Positions 28,597 through 36,842 of a stretch of DNA of 62,228 nt are shown here, in pieces. The notes under the pieces were generated by a model that did no database searches, was not told where the DNA came from, and saw only the letters and a list, made by a program, of their open reading frames with translations. The translations under genes were made by a program, and so were the position numbers. The first letter of the stretch is position 1. Each line of letters begins with the position of its first letter. The stretch comes from an uncultured Verrucomicrobia subdivision 3 bacterium (GTDB taxonomy: Bacteria; Verrucomicrobiota; Verrucomicrobiia; Limisphaerales; UBA8199). The stretch spans positions 1 through 62,228 of the forward strand of contig CAIWMU010000104.1 of assembly GCA_903913865.1 (NCBI GenBank), read 5' to 3'.

Positions 28597-28965
28597 ATGA
28601 AAGTAACAAAACAGGGAAGCTCAGGGTTTACCTTGGTGGAGATCATGATCGTCGTGGCCATCATCGGGCTGTTGGCGGCTATTGCTCTGCCAAACTTTGT
28701 CCGCTCGCGCAACACATCTCAAGCGAACGCTTGCATTAACAATCTACGGCAGATTGACAGCGCCACACAGCAGTGGGCGTTGGAACGGGGCAAAAAGGAT
28801 TCCGATGAGGCGGTCCCAAGCGAGGTTGCAGGTTACATCCGGGACCAAGTCATACCCACCTGCCCCACTGGCTCCATTTATGTCTTCGGAGTGAGTGTCA
28901 GTGTAACCCCAAGCGTAACCTGCCCGGTGGGAACGAGTCTGTCTCCAACCCATGCTTTGCCGTAG
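28597..28965 (+). CDS. Type IV pilin-like/pseudopilin, copy 3
   Basis: This 122-aa prepilin has the leader MKVTKQGSSG, then FTLVEIMIVVAIIGLLAAIA with Glu5, then LPNFVRSRNTSQANACINNL. It is the most divergent of the three copies. The PTCP and VTCP cysteine pair is retained, and it ends SPTHALP. The ATG best placed for the GGAAG ribosome-binding site is at 28590, in another frame that does not encode a pilin. The in-frame ATG at 28597 lies 7 nt further. Either translation starts at 28597, or the overlapping ATG reduces expression. A terminator hairpin follows. Confidence 0.92.
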   Translation: MKVTKQGSSGFTLVEIMIVVAIIGLLAAIALPNFVRSRNTSQANACINNLRQIDSATQQWALERGKKDSDEAVPSEVAGYIRDQVIPTCPTGSIYVFGVSVSVTPSVTCPVGTSLSPTHALP

Positions 28966-29010
28966 TCTGACCCTGCAGGGCAACCAAAACACATGCCAGT
29001 GCCAAGAGCA

Positions 29011-29038
29011 GGAGGATCCACGTGATCCTCCCGTTCTT
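29011..29038 (+). terminator. Terminator after prepilin 3
   Basis: The stem GGAGGATC (29011-29018) / GATCCTCC (29024-29031) is followed by a weak T-containing tail (CGTTCTTTG). It resembles the terminators after the other two prepilin genes, with a poorer T tract. Confidence 0.7.
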
Positions 29039-29222
29039 TGAGCATCCTCAGCAAACCACTCTCACTTCGATGTCTGGCAGAAACAATCGTCCACATTTGA
29101 CACAAAATCAGGACAATGGCTCACCACATTTTGGACTTTTGTTTTTGAACCTCTTCCCATAAAAAGGCTTTTGATTTTTTCTGAAAAATGAACATAGTTC
29201 TTTTCGGGTACACAGACCTTCA

Positions 29223-29984
29223 ATGGATACGATCATCGAGTTAAAGAACTTGCGGGTTGAATACAAGGGCCAGTCCGGTGGCCAGGATCCCAAGATCGCC
29301 GTAAGAGACCTGAACCTTCGGGTGGAGGCAGGTCAGGTGTTTGGCTTTCTCGGCCCAAATGGGGCCGGTAAAACCACCACCATGAATGTGCTGTTGGGTT
29401 TTGTTCCACCGACAGCCGGCAGCGCGTCCCTTTTTGGGGTGGATGTACGTGAACCCATCGCGAGGCAGCGAATCGGATACCTGCCGGAGTTGACCTATTA
29501 TTACAAATTTCTCACTGCCGAGGAGTTGCTCCGTTTTTACGCCAAAATTTTTGGCCTGACCCGCTCAGAAACGGACAAGCGGATCATTGCCTTGGTCAAA
29601 CTTGTGGAACTGGAGAGCGCAAGCAAGAGGCCCATAAAGACGTATAGCAAGGGAATGCAACAACGTGTTGGGCTCGCCCAGGCACTCATAAACAACCCCG
29701 ACCTCCTTATCCTGGATGAACCCACCAGCGGATTGGACCCCTTGGGACGCATGAAAGTCAGGGAAATCATCCAGCGCCTGAAGAACGAGGGCAAAACAGT
29801 CTTTTTCTCCTCCCACGAACTCGGGGAGGTTGAAACCGTGTGCGACCGCGTGGCCATCATTCATCAGGGTGAGTTGAAGATGGAAGGCTCCGTGAGTGAC
29901 CTGACCGCAAAATATCAGACCAATCTGGAGCAGATTTTTCTCGATATCATCGGCTACCAAAGCAAAGCCCCCCTTAGGAACTAG
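29223..29984 (+). CDS. ABC transporter ATP-binding protein
   Basis: This is a 253-aa ABC-type ATPase of the ABC-2 exporter (CcmA/NatA-like) group. Walker A GPNGAGKTT is at 44-52, the signature YSKGMQQRVGLAQAL near 140, Walker B LLILDEPTSGLDP near 161-173, and the H-loop FFSSHELGEVE. It drives export coupled to the permease encoded 5 nt downstream. The substrate is not evident. The gene lies directly after the prepilin cluster but beyond a terminator, so a functional link to pili is not implied by position alone. Confidence 0.95.
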   Translation: MDTIIELKNLRVEYKGQSGGQDPKIAVRDLNLRVEAGQVFGFLGPNGAGKTTTMNVLLGFVPPTAGSASLFGVDVREPIARQRIGYLPELTYYYKFLTAEELLRFYAKIFGLTRSETDKRIIALVKLVELESASKRPIKTYSKGMQQRVGLAQALINNPDLLILDEPTSGLDPLGRMKVREIIQRLKNEGKTVFFSSHELGEVETVCDRVAIIHQGELKMEGSVSDLTAKYQTNLEQIFLDIIGYQSKAPLRN

Positions 29985-29989
29985 CCCCC

Positions 29990-30769
29990 ATGAATATCAC
30001 CCTCGCCCTTGCTGGCCTGGTCATCAAAGAGCTCTACCGCCGCAAGGATTTTTACGTCCTCTTCATCCTCACAACAGTCATCACGCTCGTGATGGGGTCC
30101 CTGAACTTCTTCAACGATGACAAGCTGGTCCTCTATCTCAAGGACATCGCCCTGCTCTTGATCTGGATCTCTGCCCTCGCGATCGCCGTGGGGGCAGCGG
30201 CACGCCAATTGCCCTCAGAGCGGGAGAACCGCACTATCTTCCCCCTGCTCGCGAAACCTGTCACCCGGGCCCATGTGATTCTCGGGAAGTTTTTAGGCTG
30301 TTGGATGGCTACAGCGATCGCCCTCCTGGTCTTTTACCTCTTCTTTTGCGTTGTCAGCGGATCCCGGGATCATCACTGGCCCCTGGCCCAATACGCCCAG
30401 GCGCTGGTCATGCACTGGATGATGCTGGCGATCGTCATCTCGATGGTTTTGTTGGGCTCGCTTTTGTTCAGCGCCCCCTCTGCAAACGCCACCATTTCCA
30501 TTTCTGTGATCGTCGGAATTCTGCTCCTGGGTCGCCACCTCCCCACCGCCGCAACCCAGCAGGCGGAGCCAGTCCGCACTGTCCTCTATGCGATTTACTA
30601 CATGTTACCGCACCTTGAATGGTTTGACCTTCGGGACTTTGTGATCTACGAGCCGACCCTGGTTCCGTGGTTTGATTGTCTTCTCGCGGCTGTTTACGCC
30701 GCCGTTTACACATCCTTCATGCTGTTCTTCGCATGGCTCCTCTTTCGTCGCAAGAGCCTCAGTGTTTGA
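29990..30769 (+). CDS. ABC-2 type transporter permease
   Basis: This 259-aa polytopic membrane protein has about six hydrophobic segments. VLFILTTVITLVMGSL and IALLLIWISALAIAVG come first, and the last segment is AAVYTSFMLFFAWLLF. The ENRTIFPLLAKPVTRAHVILGKFLG loop is typical of ABC-2 permeases of the NosY/CcmB-like kind. It lies 5 nt downstream of its ATPase and 29 nt upstream of the TPR-protein gene, so the three probably form an operon. The substrate is unknown. Confidence 0.92.
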   Translation: MNITLALAGLVIKELYRRKDFYVLFILTTVITLVMGSLNFFNDDKLVLYLKDIALLLIWISALAIAVGAAARQLPSERENRTIFPLLAKPVTRAHVILGKFLGCWMATAIALLVFYLFFCVVSGSRDHHWPLAQYAQALVMHWMMLAIVISMVLLGSLLFSAPSANATISISVIVGILLLGRHLPTAATQQAEPVRTVLYAIYYMLPHLEWFDLRDFVIYEPTLVPWFDCLLAAVYAAVYTSFMLFFAWLLFRRKSLSV

Positions 30770-30798
30770 CCAAGCGTGAACCCCGGCAGGCAAGCCCA

Positions 30799-31695
30799 AT
30801 GACGATGCGCAAGACCTCACCAGAACTCGTTCTTCTGCTGCTCGCCGCCACAGCCCTCACCCTCGCGACCTGCCTTCAGCCCCGTGCCAAAACGTGGGCC
30901 CGCCAGGGGGATTCGGAGAACGTGTTCAAGGCCCTGCTTGGGGACACCCGCCGCCTGTTTTCCAACCACTTCTTCGTCAAGGCAGACGTCTCCTTTCATA
31001 GCGGATACTACCCTTCTATTTTTGATCAGGCATCCGCCCCGAAAGACAGCAAGCACATGATGGAGAACCATGGGGACGATCATGACGGCCATGAAAAAGA
31101 GGATCCAGACCACACTGCTGCCGAAAAGGCCCATGAAGCATCCATGTCCTTTCTCGGCCCTCCCAAGGATTGGATCGAGAAATTCGGCCGACGCTTCATG
31201 ATCACCCACCACAGCCATCTTAATTCGGGCCGTGAACGGGAAATTCTTCCCTGGCTGAAACTCTCCTCCGAACTGGACCCGCAGCGCATCGAAACCTATA
31301 CAGTTTCCTCCTATTGGCTCCGAAGCCAGCTGGGCAAAGTGGACGAGGCCGAAGGCTTCCTTCGCGAGGGGCTTCGGAACAACCCGGACAGCTACGAGAT
31401 CCTCTATGAATTGGGTCGTGTCCTGGAGGAGGACCGCCACGACGATATTCGAGCCCGCAACCTCTGGCTTCAGTCCCTGAAGAAATGGAGAACGGCGGAA
31501 TCCACAGGGAAGAATCCCCTGGCTCTAACACTCAATCAGATCACGACTCATCTGGCCCATCTGGAGGAACGTTCCGGGAACCTGAGTCAGGCTGTTGCTT
31601 ATTGGGAGATGTCGGCAAAAGTATCACCCTCCCCGGAAGATATCGAAAAGCACATTGAGGAGCTGAACCAGTTGATGGCAAACCCCAAGCGCTGA
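30799..31695 (+). CDS. Membrane-anchored TPR protein with His/Asp-rich segment
   Basis: From ATG 30799 the product is 298 aa. The longer frame from 30676 overlaps the permease gene and its extra residues look non-coding. The N-terminal segment ELVLLLLAATALTLATC is a signal or anchor; the Cys could be lipidated, although the lipobox is imperfect. Residues ~86-114 are rich in His, Asp and Glu (HMMENHGDDHDGHEKED), a possible metal-binding stretch. From ~150 on, TPR-type helices appear (GREREILPWLKLSSELDPQR, SYEILYELGRVLEED). As third gene of the ABC operon it is probably a periplasmic partner of the exporter. The function is unassigned. Confidence 0.8.
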   Translation: MTMRKTSPELVLLLLAATALTLATCLQPRAKTWARQGDSENVFKALLGDTRRLFSNHFFVKADVSFHSGYYPSIFDQASAPKDSKHMMENHGDDHDGHEKEDPDHTAAEKAHEASMSFLGPPKDWIEKFGRRFMITHHSHLNSGREREILPWLKLSSELDPQRIETYTVSSYWLRSQLGKVDEAEGFLREGLRNNPDSYEILYELGRVLEEDRHDDIRARNLWLQSLKKWRTAESTGKNPLALTLNQITTHLAHLEERSGNLSQAVAYWEMSAKVSPSPEDIEKHIEELNQLMANPKR

Positions 31696-31780
31696 ACATC
31701 CCCTACCACTGAAAGGCATCGGGCGGGTGCGGATGGTGCAATTATCCCGCTTGGCCCACCCTCAGAATGGCATTATGGAA

Positions 31781-31831
31781 GGTTGCCGGAACGGTTGCCA
31801 GCGGTTGCCATTTTTTGGCAAATCGTGGCAA
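31781..31831. repeat. Cluster of five TTGCC/GGCAA half-sites
   Basis: GGTTGCC occurs at 31781-31787, 31793-31799 and 31803-31809, followed by the inverted form TGGCAA at 31816-31821 and 31826-31831. The centre TTGCCA-TTTTT-TGGCAA (31805-31821) can form a hairpin. It lies between the TPR gene and tRNA-Thr, and could be a protein-binding array or a structured 3' end. Confidence 0.45.
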
Positions 31832-31926
31832 TTTTCCATTTATAGTAGCACATTGGTCTATGGTGAGCAAAAAAAACCTGAAATCTGCAAAACGCCATAT
31901 TTATTGGGGTTTTTGAGGGGAAAAAG

Positions 31927-32001
31927 TGGAGCCAGCTGTCGGATTTGAACCGACGACCAGCAGTTTACAAAACTGCTGCTCTACCACTGAGCTAAGCTGG
32001 C
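31927..32001 (-). tRNA. tRNA-Thr(UGU), CCA encoded
   Basis: Read on the minus strand, this is a complete cloverleaf. The acceptor stem GCCAGCT pairs with AGCTGGC. The D arm is GCTC...GAGC. The anticodon stem-loop is GCAGT-TTTGTAA-ACTGC with anticodon UGU. The T arm contains GTTCGAATC. A genomic CCA is present at 31927-31929. It is a single tRNA between a plus-strand ABC operon and a plus-strand secreted-protein gene. Confidence 0.95.
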
Positions 32002-32172
32002 TTTGCCAAGGTTCTTGATGATCCTCTTTGACCTGCGCGCTGTCAAGGTCCGATCAATAATTCCTGACGATCGGACTTCAAGATCTATCCCAAAACAGCC
32101 CGATAAAAATTGGGCGACGTATTTGTCTTGCTCACGAGCTGGAATGGTTCTAACTATCGCGTAATGAACCTT

Positions 32173-32228
32173 CCCTTAACGAAGGGGCGGACACATTCTC
32201 GTGTCCGCGTTACCCGCCTATTGCGGGT
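32173..32228. promoter_or_regulatory. Three back-to-back hairpins in a gene leader
   Basis: CCCTT/AAGGG (32173-32186), GCGGACAC/GTGTCCGC (32187-32208) and ACCCGC/GCGGGT (32212-32228) are almost contiguous. They lie 70-125 nt upstream of the 1383-aa secreted protein. They may be a structured 5' leader or an attenuator; no known riboswitch family is recognised. The rest of 32003-32297 shows nothing further. Confidence 0.5.
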
Positions 32229-32297
32229 GATCCCGATGCCCAAAAGGCAGGGACGCCCGATCATGACGGAACGGTTCAAATAGAAAGAACAACATCC

Positions 32298-35200
32298 ATG
32301 AAAAAACATCCCATCCCCAATTTCCCCTCCGCCAGAAGAACTGGCCTGATCCTTGGGAAAGCCGCCGCACTCCTGCTGCTCGCCGGTGTATCGGAGTTGC
32401 ACGCCGGAACCTTCAGCAGTGACTTTAACTCCGGCCTTCCTGCCGGAACCGCCCTCTTTGGTAACGCCGCTGTCAGTCCAGCAGGTGGGGTCACCAATAG
32501 TGGATGCCTCCAGTTGACCACCGCCACCGCCAGCCAGAGCAGTTCCTTCATTATTACCAACGAACTTGATCCCGGACAAACGATCGCGAGCTTTCGGGCG
32601 AGCTTCAAAGCCTATGTGGGGGGTGGCACTGGGGCGGATGGGTTCAGTCTTAATCTGGCCTCTGACATCGCCATGACCGGTTTCGGGGAGGACGGCTCGG
32701 GCTCAGGTCTGACAATTGCCTTTGACACGTTCAACAACGGCGCACCGGATTATGCGGGAGTGGGAATCCGGATGTACGGGGTTGAAAGTTACTCGTTTCC
32801 CTACAACGGGCTGAGAACCGGCACCTTCGTGGATGTGGTAATCCAATACCACCCGGATACGACTGTGGACGTGATTTACGACGGAACGTATATCTGCACG
32901 AATCTCTACACCGGCTTCCTTCCATCGCCAGGGAGTCTGTTCGCTCTGGGCTCCCGTACCGGGGGATCGATGGATAATCATTGGTTCGATGATATCGAAA
33001 TCCAAACCCAGACCGGCCCGACAGCCTTTCTGGACCAGATTTATCCCGTGGGACGCAACGTTCGAGCGGATGCACCCGTCAAAATCACACTGGCGGACTA
33101 TACAACAACTGTTAATCCCGCGAGCATCCAGCTGAAGTTGGACGGTGTGACTGTAGTGCCCACTGTGGCTGTCAGCGGGCCCAACCGCTTGCTGACCTAC
33201 AACTCACCCGCTCTCTACACTGCCGGATCGACCCACCGGGTTGACATCTCCTTTGCCGACAGCAGCGCCAACACATCCCAGGCCAGTTACAACTTCACCG
33301 TGGCCCAATACGCATCGTTGCCGTCCAGCCTGGCTGTTCCCGAGTCCTGGGTGGCCACTGGCGATCCGGGCTTCAACCTGCGCGTCAGTCAAATCGAAGA
33401 CAATCTCGGGCCGACAATCCAGCGGGCCGAAGATCAGCTGGCTGGCCTTCTGATTGATCCAGCGACAGGTCTGGCCTATTCGAACCAGGCCACTCTGAGC
33501 AGTGCCACCGAAAGTGGTGTGATCAATTATGCCCTGAACCCTGATCAGGGGAACTTCCCGGGAGATGCTCCCCTGCCCGGGCTTCCTGCGACCACGGGCG
33601 GAACGACCAACGTCGCCCTCGATGCCATCACGTATCTCCACCTCAACACGGGCATTTATACGCTTGGCGTGAACAGCTCTGATGGTTTCAGGCTCTCGGC
33701 CGCAGTGAATGCCGACATTTTTGCCCCCCAGGAATCCATCCACAACGGTGTGCGGGCAGCGGCAGATTCGACCGTCACCTTTGAGGTGAGTCAAGCAGGG
33801 TATTATCCGTTCCGGATCGTTTATCTGGTCGGCGGGCTCGAGCCTGTGAACCCCGGATCCCTCAGCCCAAGCCTGGAGTTTTTCTCGATCGACGCAGCAG
33901 GAGAGAGAACTTTGGTGAACGGAACAAACGCCGCAGGTCAGGTTCCGGTTCCCGCCTTCACAGTAGCCAAGACACCTCCGTATATCAGGGCGATCTCTCC
34001 AGGGGTGGATGTTGCAGGAGTCCCGAGTGCCTCCTCCATTACCGCAACTCTGGTGGATGGAACAATTACCGTCCAGCCCAACTCGATCCAGCTTCTGCTC
34101 AATGGTGTGGCTGTAACGCCCACCCTGACCACCACCTCAGGGATCACAGCCATTCAATACAAGCCCTCGACTGCCTTTGCCCCGAACTCGACAAATACAG
34201 TCCAACTGGCCTTCACCGACAGTTCATCCGTGCGCAGGACCAACTCCTGGAAGTTCATCGCAGAAAACATCCTCACACAAATCTGGCAGATCCTTCCAGC
34301 AAGCAGCACCAACGCGACCTGGGCCAAGTGGCTCACTTCCGGAAGCACAGAACGTGGACTTGCATACAATCCCAAATCCGGTCACGTGCTGATAGCCAGC
34401 CGGGCTGCTGGCGCAGGCACGGATGGTCCCGGGGGCCTTGGAGTGGGTATTCTGGACGGTATCAATGGGGCCTACCTTGGCAAATTGAACATGGGTGATA
34501 TTTCCACCGCGCCCAACGGCACATTCAAGCTGAACATGGTGGATGTGGCTGATGACGGAGTCATCTATGGAGCCAACCTGACGACTTCTGGAACTGTCCC
34601 CTTCCGGATCTACCGCTGGCAGGATGAATCTGCGGCGCCTCAGCTTGTTTATGAGCAAAATCCGGCCGATGTCACTGGAGCCACCCGTTGCGGGGATAGC
34701 TTCGTGGTGCGCGGATCGGGTGCGGGAACGGAGATTCTCGCCTCGGGTAACAGCGCAGTCACCAACGTTCCCATCTTCACAACCGTGGATGGAACGAATT
34801 TCACAGCCACATCCCTGAGAATCAAGGACCTGCCCTCCAACAGCGTGCGGCTCGGCATCGCATGGGGTTGCGGGAACGACTTCTATGGAGCAACGACCGC
34901 AACCCCCCTGCAGTATGTGGGCTTCAATGGTGCGCCCGACAACACGGCAAGCCGACTGGCCACCTTTGACATCCGCGATCGGCTGGCCATACAGGACATT
35001 GGCCCAATCGGCGTGGATATCTCCAACCAGCGCCTGATCGGTAACGGCACCACCGGCACCACCGGCAATCCCCACACAATGAACCTCTACGATCTCCCGG
35101 CTCTGACGAGCGCCGGAACGAACCAACCGATCGACTTCAAAACATTCCCCTCAGCCAACGGTAACTTTGGCACAGGAGCGATCGACTTCACGCCGGATGG

Positions 35201-36449
35201 GTCCCGGCTCTACACGCTGGACACGGGCAATGGCATCATCGCCTTCTCACTCGCGCCGAAACTGGCAGCGCCAACAATCTGCGGCCAGCCACGCAACCAC
35301 TACGTCGGTGCCAACGGGATGCTCGGATTCATGTCCGTCGGTGCCATCGGATCCCCCCTGCGCTACCAATGGCGCTTTAATGGGGTGGCGATTCCTAACG
35401 CAACAAGCCGCACACTCGACGTGCCCGACGTGCAGACTTCCAAGCTGGGCTACTACAGTGCGGTGGTCACCAACGCGATGGGTGTTGTCACAAGCGCGGT
35501 TGCAGTCCTCGACACCAAAATGGTTGTCACCAGCCAGCCAGCGAGCCAGACCGTTGGCGTCGGCGCTTCACTCAACCTCAGTGTGGTTGTCTCCAACGGG
35601 TTGCCAGCCTATTCCTATCAATGGGCGTTGAATGGGGCCAACATCGCGGGTGCCACTACTGCCAGCTATTCAGTGCCGAGCGCTCAGGTCGTGGATGCAG
35701 GCGGCTATGTGGTCACCGTTTCTGACAGCCTTGGGCAACGCATCTCCAGCCAGGTTGCCGTCGTGACTGTGGGAACCCTTGGAAGTGGAACGGGATTGGT
35801 GGGCGACTACTTCAACATGAGCACTTTCGCGACCGATGTCCCGACCGGCCCGTTTGCGGGGTTTCCGTCCCTAAGCCGGATCGATCCCTCCGTCGATTTC
35901 GATTGGGGCATCACCGGATCCCCGGACCCGTCAATCGCTACGGATTACTTCACAGTGCGCTGGCATGGGCAGGTTCAGCCGCTTTATTCCCAGACCTATA
36001 CCTTCTACACCCGCAGCGATGATGGTTCCCTGCTCTGGGTGAACGGAGAGCTTGTGGTCAGCAGCTGGCATTCACAGGGGCCCACAGAGCGCAGTGGGTC
36101 GATTGCCCTCGAAAGTGGAAGAAATTACGATGTCGTGATGGAGTATTTTGAGAGGGCCAGCGGGGCGGTTGCCCAGTTGAGCTGGTCCAGCCCCTCACAA
36201 TACAAGGGGATTGTTCCAATGACCCAGCTATACCCCGGTGCCGGACCGCTAACGCCACGACTGACCTCAACCCTCCAAAACGGGACGAACATCGTGTTGA
36301 AATGGATGGGCACAGCGAACCTTGAGTCATCCACCAACGTCGCGGGCCCCTACACGACTCTGCAGCTCGATGCCCAGAGTCCGATAACCATCGCCCCCGG
36401 ATCTGAACCCGTGCGGTTCTTCCGCGTCCTGAGCCAGCAGGCTCAGTAG
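32298..36449 (+). CDS. Giant secreted lectin-like/Ig/PA14 protein
   Basis: This 1383-aa protein has a signal peptide (~1-36, ending SELHA). Residues ~38-240 form an L-type lectin-like sandwich (FNSGLPAGTALFG, GADGFSLNLA, FDTFNNG, DVIYDG). Middle modules follow with repeated TLVDGTITVQPNSIQLLLNG-type Ig-like folds. A beta-propeller-like segment lies at ~650-985. Two Ig-like domains are at ~989-1160 (YQWRFNG, YQWALNG). A PA14 domain occupies ~1164-1312 (GLVGDYFN, FYTRSDDGSLLWVNGELVV). The C-terminal module ends RFFRVLSQQAQ. PA14 and lectin modules bind carbohydrate, so an extracellular polysaccharide-binding role is likely. No catalytic residues are recognised. A terminator follows at 36520. 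Confidence 0.88.
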   Translation: MKKHPIPNFPSARRTGLILGKAAALLLLAGVSELHAGTFSSDFNSGLPAGTALFGNAAVSPAGGVTNSGCLQLTTATASQSSSFIITNELDPGQTIASFRASFKAYVGGGTGADGFSLNLASDIAMTGFGEDGSGSGLTIAFDTFNNGAPDYAGVGIRMYGVESYSFPYNGLRTGTFVDVVIQYHPDTTVDVIYDGTYICTNLYTGFLPSPGSLFALGSRTGGSMDNHWFDDIEIQTQTGPTAFLDQIYPVGRNVRADAPVKITLADYTTTVNPASIQLKLDGVTVVPTVAVSGPNRLLTYNSPALYTAGSTHRVDISFADSSANTSQASYNFTVAQYASLPSSLAVPESWVATGDPGFNLRVSQIEDNLGPTIQRAEDQLAGLLIDPATGLAYSNQATLSSATESGVINYALNPDQGNFPGDAPLPGLPATTGGTTNVALDAITYLHLNTGIYTLGVNSSDGFRLSAAVNADIFAPQESIHNGVRAAADSTVTFEVSQAGYYPFRIVYLVGGLEPVNPGSLSPSLEFFSIDAAGERTLVNGTNAAGQVPVPAFTVAKTPPYIRAISPGVDVAGVPSASSITATLVDGTITVQPNSIQLLLNGVAVTPTLTTTSGITAIQYKPSTAFAPNSTNTVQLAFTDSSSVRRTNSWKFIAENILTQIWQILPASSTNATWAKWLTSGSTERGLAYNPKSGHVLIASRAAGAGTDGPGGLGVGILDGINGAYLGKLNMGDISTAPNGTFKLNMVDVADDGVIYGANLTTSGTVPFRIYRWQDESAAPQLVYEQNPADVTGATRCGDSFVVRGSGAGTEILASGNSAVTNVPIFTTVDGTNFTATSLRIKDLPSNSVRLGIAWGCGNDFYGATTATPLQYVGFNGAPDNTASRLATFDIRDRLAIQDIGPIGVDISNQRLIGNGTTGTTGNPHTMNLYDLPALTSAGTNQPIDFKTFPSANGNFGTGAIDFTPDGSRLYTLDTGNGIIAFSLAPKLAAPTICGQPRNHYVGANGMLGFMSVGAIGSPLRYQWRFNGVAIPNATSRTLDVPDVQTSKLGYYSAVVTNAMGVVTSAVAVLDTKMVVTSQPASQTVGVGASLNLSVVVSNGLPAYSYQWALNGANIAGATTASYSVPSAQVVDAGGYVVTVSDSLGQRISSQVAVVTVGTLGSGTGLVGDYFNMSTFATDVPTGPFAGFPSLSRIDPSVDFDWGITGSPDPSIATDYFTVRWHGQVQPLYSQTYTFYTRSDDGSLLWVNGELVVSSWHSQGPTERSGSIALESGRNYDVVMEYFERASGAVAQLSWSSPSQYKGIVPMTQLYPGAGPLTPRLTSTLQNGTNIVLKWMGTANLESSTNVAGPYTTLQLDAQSPITIAPGSEPVRFFRVLSQQAQ

Positions 36450-36519
36450 CGACAAGGCCGGCGGGATTCCAAGAAATCCCCTTTGGGCCAAAAGTCGCTT
36501 CAATTAATGACAATCACGA

Positions 36520-36549
36520 GCCGGGCCTTCGGGCCCGGTTTCTTTTTTT
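36520..36549 (+). terminator. Terminator after the lectin/PA14 gene
   Basis: The stem CCGGGCC (36521-36527), a TTCG tetraloop and GGCCCGG (36532-36538) are followed by TTTCTTTTTTT. It is a textbook Rho-independent terminator, 70 nt after the stop. Confidence 0.95.
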
Positions 36550-36842
36550 GTTGGGTAGAACAGAACGCCCCCTGCTCCTCATTGCCAACCCGACGATCCA
36601 GCGGTTTCATAGCCTGCGGAGCCAAATCGGGGAAGCCTCCCGATTCACCCTTGAACTCAAGCGCTCGCAGCAGGATGCAGAAGCAGGCCGAAACACCCTC
36701 TTTTAATTTCAATATGTTCCAAAAGCTCCATCGTGTTTATTGTGGACAGGGATGCCCGCTTCTGTTCCCATCCACCCCATGAGCCTGAATGTCGCGATAG
36801 CACCAAATCACACCTGACCGACAACAGGCCAACTTGAATCAT
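36550..36842. other. Intergenic region, no gene recognised
   Basis: About 290 nt lie between the terminator and the next secreted-protein gene. A 7-bp hairpin AATCGGG/CCCGATT (36625-36645) is visible. No coding frame or known RNA is seen. Confidence 0.5.
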
